Assembly (NCBI GenBank): GCA_964575715.1
Contig: CAZNSG010000076.1
Location: 1 to 13,197 of the forward strand
DNA length: 13,197 nucleotides
From: PNAI01 sp964575715
Lineage (GTDB): Bacteria; Pseudomonadota; Alphaproteobacteria; Rhizobiales; Xanthobacteraceae
Direction: 5' to 3'
The notes under the pieces are model-generated. The model saw only the letters and a program-made list of their open reading frames with translations. It had not been told where the DNA came from and did not search any database. The position numbers and the translations under genes are program-made. Below are positions 1 to 4,999 of the stretch, in pieces. How positions within the stretch are numbered: the first letter of the stretch is position 1; every line of letters begins with the position of its first letter.

Positions 1-139
1 GACGTCAAGCAGGACACATGACCCCATGAAGCCGTCGATGGGAGCCGCTGTCCGCCTTCACCGGATTGCTGTCCGCGATCGACCGGAATCACTGTCCGCC
101 TTCAAATGGAATGCCTGTCCGCCATCACCGGAATCTGCA
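1..139 (-). mobile_element. Terminus of an IS21-family-like insertion sequence (partial)
   Basis: Four iterated copies of the heptamer TGTCCGC begin at 49, 70, 93 and 116 (spacing 21, 23, 23), each followed by a TCA/TCGA and CCGGAAT-like block. Multiple spaced end repeats of this kind, with a terminal TG...CA, are the usual transposase-binding ends of IS21-family elements. Reading the minus strand, a TG terminus can be placed at 139-138, exactly where the primase protein stops resembling its family. Only the end is in the window; no istA or istB coding sequence can be recognised in the first 48 bases. The family assignment rests on the repeat layout alone. Target-site duplication cannot be tested because the other end is outside. 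Confidence 0.55.
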
Positions 140-582
140 GAAAGAACCGGCAGTCCGGTTGCTGGCCACCAAATGACATACCCACCGGAACCACGTGTAT
201 CGACGCCGCGTGTGATCTTTCCCGCCGTGCAATGAACGGCATCGTGGTGTTTGAATAGAAGATGGAGTCCACCTGATCTCGTCCGATGGACTCGGGTTTG
301 TGGAAACCGGCAGCGATTATCTTGCCACCAAGCTGTGGCCGCGCGATGTTTTACGTCGAGATCGAGTACGTCGATGTCAGAGGGGCTGCCTGTATTGACC
401 CCAATCAATTCGCCCGGGTATTCCAACCACAACGCCCGTAGCGCTTCCGGCTTGGCAGTCGAATCTTTGAAGCCGTGTGGCGATGCAGGGCGCTTCGTCA
501 CCGCGCAGGGGAAACAATGGCGGCCCTCCGATGCGAGCATGAGAGCATCACTGAGTGCGCGAGCAATGTTGGCGGCCCTCAT
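58..582 (-). CDS. Truncated bifunctional primase/polymerase (Prim-Pol, AEP superfamily)
   Basis: Residues 1 to about 147 look like the catalytic Prim-Pol domain carried by prophages and integrative elements, which synthesises primers and extends DNA during element replication. Visible landmarks are the N-terminal FPC...K.P..GFKD segment, the metal-binding pair D74-L-D76, the SGGLH motif at 103-107, and D128 in GVDTRG followed by GGYVIWWP. The last roughly 27 residues are unrelated to the family: they translate the iterated repeats of an IS21-like terminus, so the reading frame runs by chance into the insertion sequence and stops at 58. Family members usually continue past this domain, often with a second helper or helicase-like region, so this is probably a broken gene, although all three catalytic motifs remain. 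Its ATG overlaps the TGA of the upstream Cys-rich gene (ATGA, 582-579), indicating translational coupling. Membership is a confident pattern match; residual activity is unknown. Confidence 0.7.
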   Translation of the reverse strand: MRAANIARALSDALMLASEGRHCFPCAVTKRPASPHGFKDSTAKPEALRALWLEYPGELIGVNTGSPSDIDVLDLDVKHRAATAWWQDNRCRFPQTRVHRTRSGGLHLLFKHHDAVHCTAGKITRGVDTRGSGGYVIWWPATGLPVLSADSGDGGQAFHLKADSDSGRSRTAIR

Positions 583-899
583 GACACCGCCTGTGGGGTC
601 GGAAGATTTTTGAGCCAGGATTCAGCCGCGTCCGCTGGAACCAACGTTTTTTTGCCAGCATTTCCGCGCCGCATGGAGAATGGATCGCTCGCCATACGGT
701 AAGACCAGAGCGCACACGCAACTGCCGTGCATTTCGCTACCTTTGATTTCTGGCCAACACAGCAGTCCAAGCATTTCGCCCGAATGACTCGGAGGATTGG
801 CAGCTTCCGATGATCCAGAGCCAGTTCCCCAGGAGAGAGCGCGTTTGGATTTTTTCCCTCGAAACAACCGGGCGATTTCTCGTCCAAGAGCCTACTCAT
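579..899 (-). CDS. Small Cys-rich protein of mobile-element primase operon
   Basis: This 106-residue protein has a Cys-rich core, C43-x2-C46-C47 ... C57-x4-C62, inside an 'IRAKCLDCC...KCTAVACALWSYRM.SDPF' stretch. I recall similar short proteins next to primase genes in alphaproteobacterial prophages and integrative elements, and the spacing would suit a zinc-binding knuckle; both points are inference. It has no signal peptide or membrane segment, so it is probably cytoplasmic. Its start overlaps the stop of the HTH gene (ATGA, 899-896) and its stop overlaps the primase start (ATGA, 582-579), so the three genes form one translationally coupled unit. The function is not established. The position between a regulator and a primase suggests a role in element replication or its control. 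Confidence 0.6.
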   Translation of the reverse strand: MSRLLDEKSPGCFEGKNPNALSPGELALDHRKLPILRVIRAKCLDCCVGQKSKVAKCTAVACALWSYRMASDPFSMRRGNAGKKTLVPADAAESWLKNLPTPQAVS

Positions 900-1123
900 G
901 GCCGACCTCCGACGCTGGCGGTCGCCACGGCCTTGTAGTCAGGCAGGCGATCAAGCCACTCCCGCAATGCTGGTTCGGTTATGAGGGTCCGGCGTCCTAT
1001 CTTCTTGGCCGCGAGCCGCCCGGCTGCCAGTTCTTCGTAAATTGTTGAGCGGCCAACGCCAGCGATTCTGGCGGCATCCAGCACGGAGTGACCCGCCGCT
1101 GGGACATGATTATGGGTGGGCAT
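896..1123 (-). CDS. HTH (excisionase/MerR-like) DNA-binding protein
   Basis: This 75-residue protein is almost entirely one winged-helix-like HTH domain (about residues 13-56): 'SVLDAARIAGVGRSTIYEELAAGRLAAKKIGRRTLI' has the typical recognition-helix and wing pattern of the HTH_17/excisionase group. Such proteins act as recombination directionality factors or as regulators of their own operon. It leads the HTH, Cys-rich, primase operon and is coupled to the next gene by ATGA. An AAGGA Shine-Dalgarno sequence lies about 8 bases before the ATG, which supports this start. That ribosome site lies inside an inverted repeat (1133-1172), so translation may be controlled by RNA folding. Excisionase versus repressor cannot be decided from sequence alone. 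Confidence 0.72.
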   Translation of the reverse strand: MPTHNHVPAAGHSVLDAARIAGVGRSTIYEELAAGRLAAKKIGRRTLITEPALREWLDRLPDYKAVATASVGGRP

Positions 1124-1132
1124 TTGAAAATT

Positions 1133-1172
1133 CCTTGGTTCGACTCACGGGCGTTATTGCGCGTGACCAAGG
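1133..1172 (-). promoter_or_regulatory. Inverted repeat in the leader of the HTH-primase operon
   Basis: CCTTGGT (1133-1139) and TCACG (1145-1149) are complementary to CGTGACCAAGG (1162-1172), with a five-base bulge on one side only. The arm at 1133-1139 overlaps the AAGGA ribosome-binding site of the HTH gene on the minus strand. It could be an operator bound by the HTH protein or an RNA hairpin that hides the ribosome site. The pairing is visible in the sequence; the role is inference. Confidence 0.35.
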
Positions 1173-1186
1173 AAGGCTATGTGAGG

Positions 1187-1215
1187 CCATAAATGAGCCT
1201 CGCTATAGCGTACAA
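1187..1215 (-). promoter_or_regulatory. Possible sigma-70 promoter of the HTH-primase operon
   Basis: On the minus strand, TTGTAC (1215-1210), a 17-base spacer and TTATGG (1192-1187) resemble -35 and -10 boxes, placed about 64 bases before the HTH start codon and just after the end of the upstream orphan gene. The match is moderate and untested. Confidence 0.25.
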
Positions 1216-1225
1216 GAAATCAAGA

Positions 1226-1912
1226 TCATGAGGTTTTTGATTGCCTTAGGAACTCACGAGCTTCGCCCGCGCAGCTCCTCACCATTCGCGGCGTCACGGT
1301 CTTCCCAAGAGTATTTGTTGCGTCTGCCGCGACCTTAGCCTCAAGAGTTGTCCTCTGCCCCCTAGGCCTGCGAGGAGCGCCATCCGCCCTGCCTCGTGCA
1401 TCCTCCATACCCCCACCACCTAGTGCGGCGATCTGGGAGCGTATGTCTCCGATCAGGTCGTCGGCTGGGTCATTCCCCTCCCCAAGGGGCAACTGGCGGT
1501 TCACCAATGAGGCATCCGCGAACCGCAAAGCTGGGTCATCCTCCTCCTCAAGGGGCACCTTGCGTTGCGCAAGTTCTTGGCGTTTGGGAACAGGGATATT
1601 CTGCAAATGTTTTTGGAATTCTCGCAGTGTGTCAAATGGATCATCTTGTATAGCCGCTTGACGTTGCCGCGCGCGCTCCCGAGCCTTGGCGACTGGATCA
1701 CCCGCTACTGCATGATCCTCTTCAATATCCTTTTCACGGTCCTTGCGTCGCTTTCGCGCTCGCGCCTGTGCCATAGCGCGCTTTTCTGATTGCTGATCCG
1801 TAAGTGTTTTGGCAGCATTTAAGTAATCACAGCCAATCCTGATGCCTTCGAGTTTAGTAAGGCTGCGCCCGGGCTTGCGGCCCTGCCCCCGGCCTGCTCC
1901 GCCGTGTCCCAT
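1226..1912 (-). CDS. Charged orphan protein with GRKPG N-terminus
   Basis: The product has 228 residues and no family I can name with confidence. The N-terminus 'MGHGGAGRGQGRKPGRS' resembles the Gly/Arg-rich, AT-hook-like opening seen in some phage small-terminase-like and other DNA-binding phage proteins. Residues about 43-85 are extremely rich in Lys, Arg and Glu and probably form a charged helix. A short internal repeat is visible: VPLEEEDDPAL (119-129) and LPLGEGNDPAD (141-151). There is no signal peptide or membrane span. An excellent ribosome site, AAGGAG, lies 8 bases before the ATG and supports this start. It reads in the same direction as the HTH-primase operon, 102 bp upstream of it, and lies next to the tRNA end of the accessory block, so it is probably element-encoded. 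A role in DNA binding or packaging is a guess. Confidence 0.6.
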   Translation of the reverse strand: MGHGGAGRGQGRKPGRSLTKLEGIRIGCDYLNAAKTLTDQQSEKRAMAQARARKRRKDREKDIEEDHAVAGDPVAKARERARQRQAAIQDDPFDTLREFQKHLQNIPVPKRQELAQRKVPLEEEDDPALRFADASLVNRQLPLGEGNDPADDLIGDIRSQIAALGGGGMEDARGRADGAPRRPRGQRTTLEAKVAADATNTLGKTVTPRMVRSCAGEAREFLRQSKTS

Positions 1913-2064
1913 CTGGCAATCTCCTTGGCTCCACAGAAGCCACAGTTATCCGCGTGACAGAAATTGCAACACCTTCGCTGCTGATCCGCCTTGGCAAATC
2001 TTGCCCGAATATCCGTCAGCTCGCGCGCGCTTCTTGAGAGGGTCAGCACACATTGGGTCATCAC
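1819..2064 (-). CDS. Possible small Cys-rich (zinc-knuckle-like) protein
   Basis: An 81-codon frame begins at GTG 2064 or ATG 2061 and contains the tight cluster CNFC-HADN-CGFC (CxxC-x4-CxxC) around residues 33-44, which is unlikely by chance and suggests metal binding. Its last 94 bases overlap the start of the 228-residue gene in another frame, and the tail in that overlap is low-complexity and unconvincing. No clear ribosome site precedes the start. It may be a genuine small element gene whose natural stop has been lost, or an open frame with a fortuitous Cys cluster. Treat as tentative. Confidence 0.3.
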   Translation of the reverse strand: MMTQCVLTLSRSARELTDIRARFAKADQQRRCCNFCHADNCGFCGAKEIARWDTAEQAGGRAASPGAALLNSKASGLAVIT

Positions 2065-2067
2065 ATA

Positions 2068-2086
2068 CAGGACACAAACAGGACAC
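2068..2086. repeat. Two CAGGACAC direct repeats near the tRNA junction
   Basis: CAGGACAC occurs at 2068-2075 and 2079-2086, with an 11-base period (about one helical turn), roughly 40 bases from the tRNA 3' end inside the accessory DNA. Short phased repeats next to an attachment site can be recombinase arm-type or directionality-factor sites. With only two copies this is weak evidence. Confidence 0.25.
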
Positions 2087-2123
2087 CGATGGAATGTTGT
2101 ATTTCATAAGTCATTGATATTAT

Positions 2124-2150
2124 TGGCGCTCCCTAGGGGACTCGAACCCC
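2124..2150 (-). other. Inferred attachment site at the tRNA-Glu 3' end
   Basis: The T arm and acceptor stem of the tRNA mark the exact change from core to accessory DNA. Elements integrating at tRNA genes normally use this part as the core crossover site. The duplicate copy that would mark the opposite end is not in the window, so the extent of the core cannot be defined. Confidence 0.35.
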
Positions 2151-2199
2151 TGTTTTCGCCGTGAGAGGGCGACGTCCTGGGCCACTAGACGAAGGGAGC
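2124..2199 (-). tRNA. tRNA-Glu (anticodon CTC)
   Basis: Read on the minus strand, the 76-nt cloverleaf is complete. The acceptor GCTCCCT pairs perfectly with AGGGAGC; a D arm follows; the anticodon stem TCGCC/GGCGA carries the loop CTCTCAC with anticodon CTC (2165-2163); the T arm is AGGGG-TTCGAGT-CCCCT; the discriminator is G and CCA is encoded (2126-2124). The body closely matches bacterial tRNA-Glu. It decodes GAG, a heavily used codon in a GC-rich genome. Its 3' end is the boundary between the accessory block on the left and conserved chromosome on the right, so it is the probable integration site of the element. The gene itself is intact. Confidence 0.96.
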
Positions 2200-2215
2200 A
2201 GACGGCGGGGATTTT

Positions 2216-2244
2216 GAAATAGACCCTATCAACTGCCCATGCAA
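2216..2244 (-). promoter_or_regulatory. Probable sigma-70 promoter of tRNA-Glu
   Basis: On the minus strand, TTGCAT (2244-2239), a 17-base spacer and TATTTC (2221-2216) form a reasonable -35/-10 pair, with the -10 box 16 bases before the mature tRNA 5' end. Spacing and position are right for a tRNA promoter. Confidence 0.45.
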
Positions 2245-2251
2245 GCGTGGC

Positions 2252-2291
2252 GCCATAGCGCGTCAAGGACGCGCGTAAACGCGCTGATGGC
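2252..2291. repeat. Palindromic intergenic repeat, copy 1
   Basis: The unit begins GCCATAGCGCGTC and ends ACGCGCTGATGGC, so its ends pair, while its centre holds a second perfect hairpin, GCGCGTC-AAG-GACGCGC. A closely related copy is present at 2450-2489. It lies just upstream of the tRNA-Glu promoter. I recall this palindrome as common in Bradyrhizobium-like genomes, but have not searched. Confidence 0.65.
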
Positions 2292-2363
2292 TGCACCGGC
2301 CACATATATTTTATTTATTATGGCTCATCTTATACCAACCAACGCAATCACTGACTCATCTCC

Positions 2364-2505
2364 GTCACCCTGAGGTGCGAGCGAAGCGAGCCTCGAAGGG
2401 CGACGGCCAAGGTGTTGCAGCGTCGGGGCCGTTCATCCTTCGAGGGCCGCCATAGCGCGTCGAAGACGCGCGTTAACGCGCTTATGGCGGCCACCTCAGG
2501 ATGAC
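2364..2505. repeat. Head-to-head pair of REP-like palindromes, one with an enlarged loop
   Basis: Unit A (2364-2404) reads GTCACCCTGAGGTG...CCTCGAAGGGCGAC. Unit B (2431-2505) is in inverted orientation, with the basal stem CATCCT/AGGATG and the same CTCGA/GAGG asymmetric bulge. In unit A the apex is a short loop containing GCGAAGC; in unit B the apex is replaced by a palindrome of about 46 bases that is related to the copy at 2252. The 26-base linker is flanked by GGCC. The pair lies beyond the 3' end of the small membrane protein gene and may end or stabilise its transcript. The rest of 2200-2533 holds only the tRNA promoter and the other repeat copy. Confidence 0.7.
2450..2489. repeat. Palindromic intergenic repeat, copy 2 (nested)
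   Basis: This copy contains GCCATAGCGCGTC-GAA-GACGCGCG...AACGCGCTTATGGC. It is the same palindrome as at 2252-2291, with the triloop changed from AAG to GAA and a few substitutions. It lies inside the apical loop of the REP-like unit at 2431-2505. Confidence 0.65.
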
Positions 2506-2533
2506 GGGTCAAACATTATCGCCATTGGTCTTA

Positions 2534-2869
2534 TTACGGCTCGTTGGCAAACCGTAGACGCCCCATAGGTTTGAGCGATTTCACGTCAAAAGTGAGAATT
2601 TCGAGCGTGCCGGCCACCTCGATGGTCACCGCGATACGATCCCCGGCCACCGCGGTGGCGATGATCTTGGCTCCTTTGGGCAAGGTTGCGGTAACGTCCG
2701 CCACCCTTCCCTCGTCCTTGAAAACGCGATAGCCGATGACAGCAATGATGACCGCGATGCCGAGCACGGTGGCAAAGCCCGACACCAGCATGAGCCAGCG
2801 CACCTTGGCGACAAGGCGCGCCTGCACGGGATCCAGCGGCTTTTCATCGTCCGGTTGATGGTTGCTCAT
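2534..2869 (-). CDS. Small single-pass membrane protein, conserved hypothetical
   Basis: The product has 111 residues with a cytoplasmic N-terminus rich in acidic residues, one strong transmembrane segment (about residues 30-50, 'WLMLVSGFATVLGIAVIIAVIGYRVF') and a small extracytoplasmic domain with beta-like periodicity ('KIIATAVAGDRIAVTIEVAGTLEILTFDVKSL'). It resembles a short conserved family of alphaproteobacteria that I believe is catalogued as DUF6476; that name is from memory. The start at ATG 2869 is chosen because GGAG lies four bases upstream; the open frame extends further but that part has no family resemblance. It diverges from the pseudouridine synthase gene, with start codons at most 20 bp apart. 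Function unknown. Confidence 0.7.
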   Translation of the reverse strand: MSNHQPDDEKPLDPVQARLVAKVRWLMLVSGFATVLGIAVIIAVIGYRVFKDEGRVADVTATLPKGAKIIATAVAGDRIAVTIEVAGTLEILTFDVKSLKPMGRLRFANEP

Positions 2870-2888
2870 GGCGCTCCGGCACAAGGAC

Positions 2889-3881
2889 ATGATTGCGATT
2901 GCCCGCTCCGATGCGGGCGATCGGCTCGATCGCGTGCTCACCGCCCACACCGCATTCTCGCGCTCGCGGCTCAAGGGTCTGATCCTCGACGGCAAAGTGA
3001 CGATCGGCGCGCGCACGATCCGCGATCCGAGCTATCGCGTCAACGCCGGCGAAACCGTTACGCTCAGCCTGCCACCGCCCGCGCCGGCCGCGCCCGCGCC
3101 GGAAAACATCCCGCTCAATGTCGTATTCGAGGACGACGAAATCATCGTGATCGACAAACCCGCGGGCCTGGTGGTGCATCCGGCCCCCGGTCATGGCAGC
3201 GGCACGCTGGTCAACGCGCTGATCGCCCATTGCGGTGACAGCCTTTCCGGCATTGGTGGCGTCAAACGGCCGGGCATCGTGCATCGGCTCGACAAGGACA
3301 CCACCGGTTTGATGGTGGTGGCCAAGACCGACCGCGCACACCACGCGCTCGCCGCTCAATTCGCCGACCACGGCCGCAGCGGCCCGCTCAAACGCGGCTA
3401 CCTCGCACTGGTCTGGGGAGCGCCCGAGCGGCCCAAGGACACCATCGATGCGCCGATCGCCCGCCACCCGAAAAGCCGCGACCGGATGGCGGTGCGGGCG
3501 GGCGGCCGCGCTTCCATCACCCACTGGCAGGTGATCGAGCGCTATAAGGGAAACGATGCCAAGCCGGTCGCCAGCCTGCTGGCATGCCGGCTCGAAACCG
3601 GACGCACTCACCAGGTCCGAGTCCACCTCGCCCATGCCGGCCATCCCCTGCTCGGCGATGCGGTCTATGGCCGCGGCTTCAAAACCAAAGACGCTCAGCT
3701 CTCCCCCCCTGCTCGGGAGGCCCTGGCAACTCTTGGAAGACAGGCCTTGCACGCCTATTTATTATCTATCGAACACCCAATCAGCCGCGCGACCCTGGAA
3801 TTCCGGTCGGAATTGCCCAGCGATTTGGCGCGTTTGCGTAAGCATCTGGCCGGAGCCGGCAGCGGCACTTCTTCTCATTAA
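2889..3881 (+). CDS. RluA/RluD-family 23S rRNA pseudouridine synthase
   Basis: This enzyme isomerises specific uridines to pseudouridine in RNA, probably in 23S rRNA, in the cytoplasm. The 330 residues show an N-terminal S4 RNA-binding domain (about 11-70, 'RLDRVL...SRSRLKGLILDGKVTIG'), a proline/alanine linker (62-72), then the catalytic domain with KPAGLVVHP (90-98), the signature HRLDKDTTG (132-140) containing the catalytic Asp135, and LETGRTHQVRVHLAHAGHPLLGD (split at 235-250 and 251-257). S4 plus this signature is the RluC/RluD arrangement; the exact target uridines cannot be read from sequence. Start choice is uncertain: ATG 2889 gives the usual distance to the S4 domain but has a poor ribosome site, and ATG 2868 is also in frame and shares bases with the divergent gene's start codon. 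rpoH follows in the same direction 221 bp later. Confidence 0.93.
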   Translation: MIAIARSDAGDRLDRVLTAHTAFSRSRLKGLILDGKVTIGARTIRDPSYRVNAGETVTLSLPPPAPAAPAPENIPLNVVFEDDEIIVIDKPAGLVVHPAPGHGSGTLVNALIAHCGDSLSGIGGVKRPGIVHRLDKDTTGLMVVAKTDRAHHALAAQFADHGRSGPLKRGYLALVWGAPERPKDTIDAPIARHPKSRDRMAVRAGGRASITHWQVIERYKGNDAKPVASLLACRLETGRTHQVRVHLAHAGHPLLGDAVYGRGFKTKDAQLSPPAREALATLGRQALHAYLLSIEHPISRATLEFRSELPSDLARLRKHLAGAGSGTSSH

Positions 3882-3892
3882 ATATATTTAAT
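3877..3892. repeat. Perfect 16-bp AT palindrome at the synthase stop codon
   Basis: ATTAAATATATTTAAT is fully self-complementary, spans the TAA stop (3879-3881) and is striking in GC-rich DNA. It lacks the GC stem and T-tract of an intrinsic terminator, so its role, if any, is unknown. Confidence 0.4.
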
Positions 3893-3990
3893 CTTCAATG
3901 GGTTGGATAGAACGCGCGACCCGGGAGCTGACGGGAGCGTGAAGGACCATACCTTCCTTTCGCCCTATTTGGTCAGCTATGCTGCACTTG

Positions 3991-4057
3991 CGATCATCGT
4001 TCGATCGTCGTTCGAGATCGCAACAAACGTGCCGTCGGCTCTTAAGAGCGGCGGCAC
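3991..4057 (+). promoter_or_regulatory. Structured rpoH upstream region (tandem 11-mers and hairpin)
   Basis: Two tandem 11-bp repeats, CGATC[A/G]TCGTT, occupy 3991-4001 and 4002-4012. They are followed by an imperfect hairpin (4029-4057) with a perfect core GCTCTTAAGAGC at 4038-4049. The hairpin has no T-tract, so it is unlikely to be a terminator for the upstream gene. It lies 45 bases before the rpoH ATG and is probably in the rpoH leader. Alphaproteobacterial rpoH is regulated by transcription and by RNA structure in various species, so this is a sensible place for control. I see no convincing -35/-10 pair. Confidence 0.3.
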
Positions 4058-4102
4058 TAATCGCCTGCCGATGTCGGGGGCAAACGAATGGAGGGCGCTA
4101 TC

Positions 4103-4999
4103 ATGGCCCGAGCTGCAAGCTTGCCAATCTTGACCGCCGAGGGCGGTCTTTCCCGCTACCTTGAGGATATCCGGCGGTTCCCCATGCTGGAACCGCAAGA
4201 GGAATACATGCTGGCCAAGCGCTGGCGCGAGCATGGCGACCGCGTAGCCGCCCACAAGCTCGTCACCAGTCACCTGCGTCTGGTTGCCAAGATCGCCATG
4301 GGTTATCGCGGCTACGGCCTGCCGATTTCCGAAGTGATCTCGGAGGGCAATGTCGGACTCATGCAGGCGGTCAAGCGCTTCGAGCCCGAAAAGGGCTTCC
4401 GGCTCGCCACCTACGCCATGTGGTGGATCAAGGCCGCGATCCAGGAATACATTTTGCGGTCGTGGTCGCTGGTGAAGATGGGCACCACCGCCAATCAAAA
4501 AAAGCTGTTCTTCAACCTGCGCAAGGCCAAGAGCAAGATTTCAGCGCTCAACGAAGGCGACATGCGCCCCGATCAGGTTGCGACCATCGCCAAACGTCTT
4601 GGCGTCACCGAGACCGACGTGGTCGACATGAACCGCCGGCTTGCCGGCGACGCCTCGCTCAATGCGCCGATTCGCGACGACGGCGAATCCGGCGAATGGC
4701 AGGACTGGCTCGCTGACGAGAGCGAAAGCCAAGAGACTCTGCTCGCCGCGCACGAAGAACTCGACAATCGCAAGCAGGCGCTCACCGAAGCACTCTCGGT
4801 GCTCAACGAGCGCGAGCGGCGCATCTTCGAAGCGCGGCGTCTGGCGGACGACCCGATCACGCTCGAGCAACTCGCCGAGGAATTCGGCGTCTCCCGCGAG
4901 CGCGTGCGTCAGATCGAGGTGCGCGCCTTCGAGAAGGTGCAGAACGCGGTGAGAAACCGCGTTGCCGAGATGGAATCGCCGTCGCTCGCGGCGCATTAG
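4103..4999 (+). CDS. rpoH: RNA polymerase heat-shock sigma factor RpoH (sigma-32)
   Basis: This sigma factor directs RNA polymerase to heat-shock promoters (chaperones, proteases). The 298 residues follow the family: the N-terminal opening 'MARAASLPILTAEGGLSRYL' typical of alphaproteobacterial RpoH, region 2 with 'GNVGLMQAVKRFEPEKGFRLATYAMWWIKAAIQEYI' (split at 83-100 and 101-117), the RpoH box QKKLFFNLR (132-140), which distinguishes RpoH from other sigma-70 proteins, and the region 4.2 helix-turn-helix 'LEQLAEEFGVSRERVRQIE' near the C-terminus (254-272). ATG 4103 is preferred over ATG 4088 because GGAGGG lies 7 bases upstream and family proteins start with MARAA. The gene ends in TAG (4997-4999), which forms the first three bases of a MITE-like inverted repeat, so the present C-terminus (...SPSLAAH) may have been set by that insertion; length is still normal for the family. 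Many rhizobia carry several rpoH paralogues, and which one this is cannot be told. Confidence 0.95.
   Translation: MARAASLPILTAEGGLSRYLEDIRRFPMLEPQEEYMLAKRWREHGDRVAAHKLVTSHLRLVAKIAMGYRGYGLPISEVISEGNVGLMQAVKRFEPEKGFRLATYAMWWIKAAIQEYILRSWSLVKMGTTANQKKLFFNLRKAKSKISALNEGDMRPDQVATIAKRLGVTETDVVDMNRRLAGDASLNAPIRDDGESGEWQDWLADESESQETLLAAHEELDNRKQALTEALSVLNERERRIFEARRLADDPITLEQLAEEFGVSRERVRQIEVRAFEKVQNAVRNRVAEMESPSLAAH

Larger units (their letters stand above)
1..2123. mobile_element. Partial integrative element or prophage end abutting tRNA-Glu
   Basis: A block of phage/ICE-type genes (HTH protein, Cys-rich small protein, Prim-Pol primase and two orphan ORFs) ends abruptly at the 3' end of a tRNA gene, beyond which ordinary chromosomal genes begin. 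tRNA 3' ends are classic targets of tyrosine-recombinase elements, which normally restore the tRNA on integration; this tRNA is complete with CCA. The integrase and the opposite attachment site are not in the window, so element type and size are unknown. An IS21-like terminus has later landed in its primase gene. Confidence 0.5.

Noticed and set aside
10..18. Third CAGGACACA copy as part of an element-wide site family
   Set aside because: One extra nine-base match in 13 kb, inside the IS end, is not convincing.
1..2123. CRISPR array
   Set aside because: The TGTCCGC repeats at 49-122 are seven-base motifs with a 21-23 base period, consistent with IS end sites; there are no long repeats or unique spacers anywhere in the window.
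2870..3016. N-terminal extension of the small membrane protein
   Set aside because: It overlaps the pseudouridine synthase coding region and lacks coding character; GGAG before ATG 2869 fits better.
2844..3752. 302-codon minus-strand open frame
   Set aside because: It is antisense to the pseudouridine synthase gene, whose motifs are clear; the composition is low-complexity Gly/Ala/Arg.
4088..4102. Earlier ATG for rpoH
   Set aside because: It is possible, but it would add MEGAI before the conserved MARAA start and place the best ribosome site inside the gene.
4093..4109. GGGC/GCCC pairing around the rpoH start codon as an RNA thermometer
   Set aside because: Only four pairs enclose the AUG, too weak to claim. 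No ROSE-type motif is visible next to the ribosome site.
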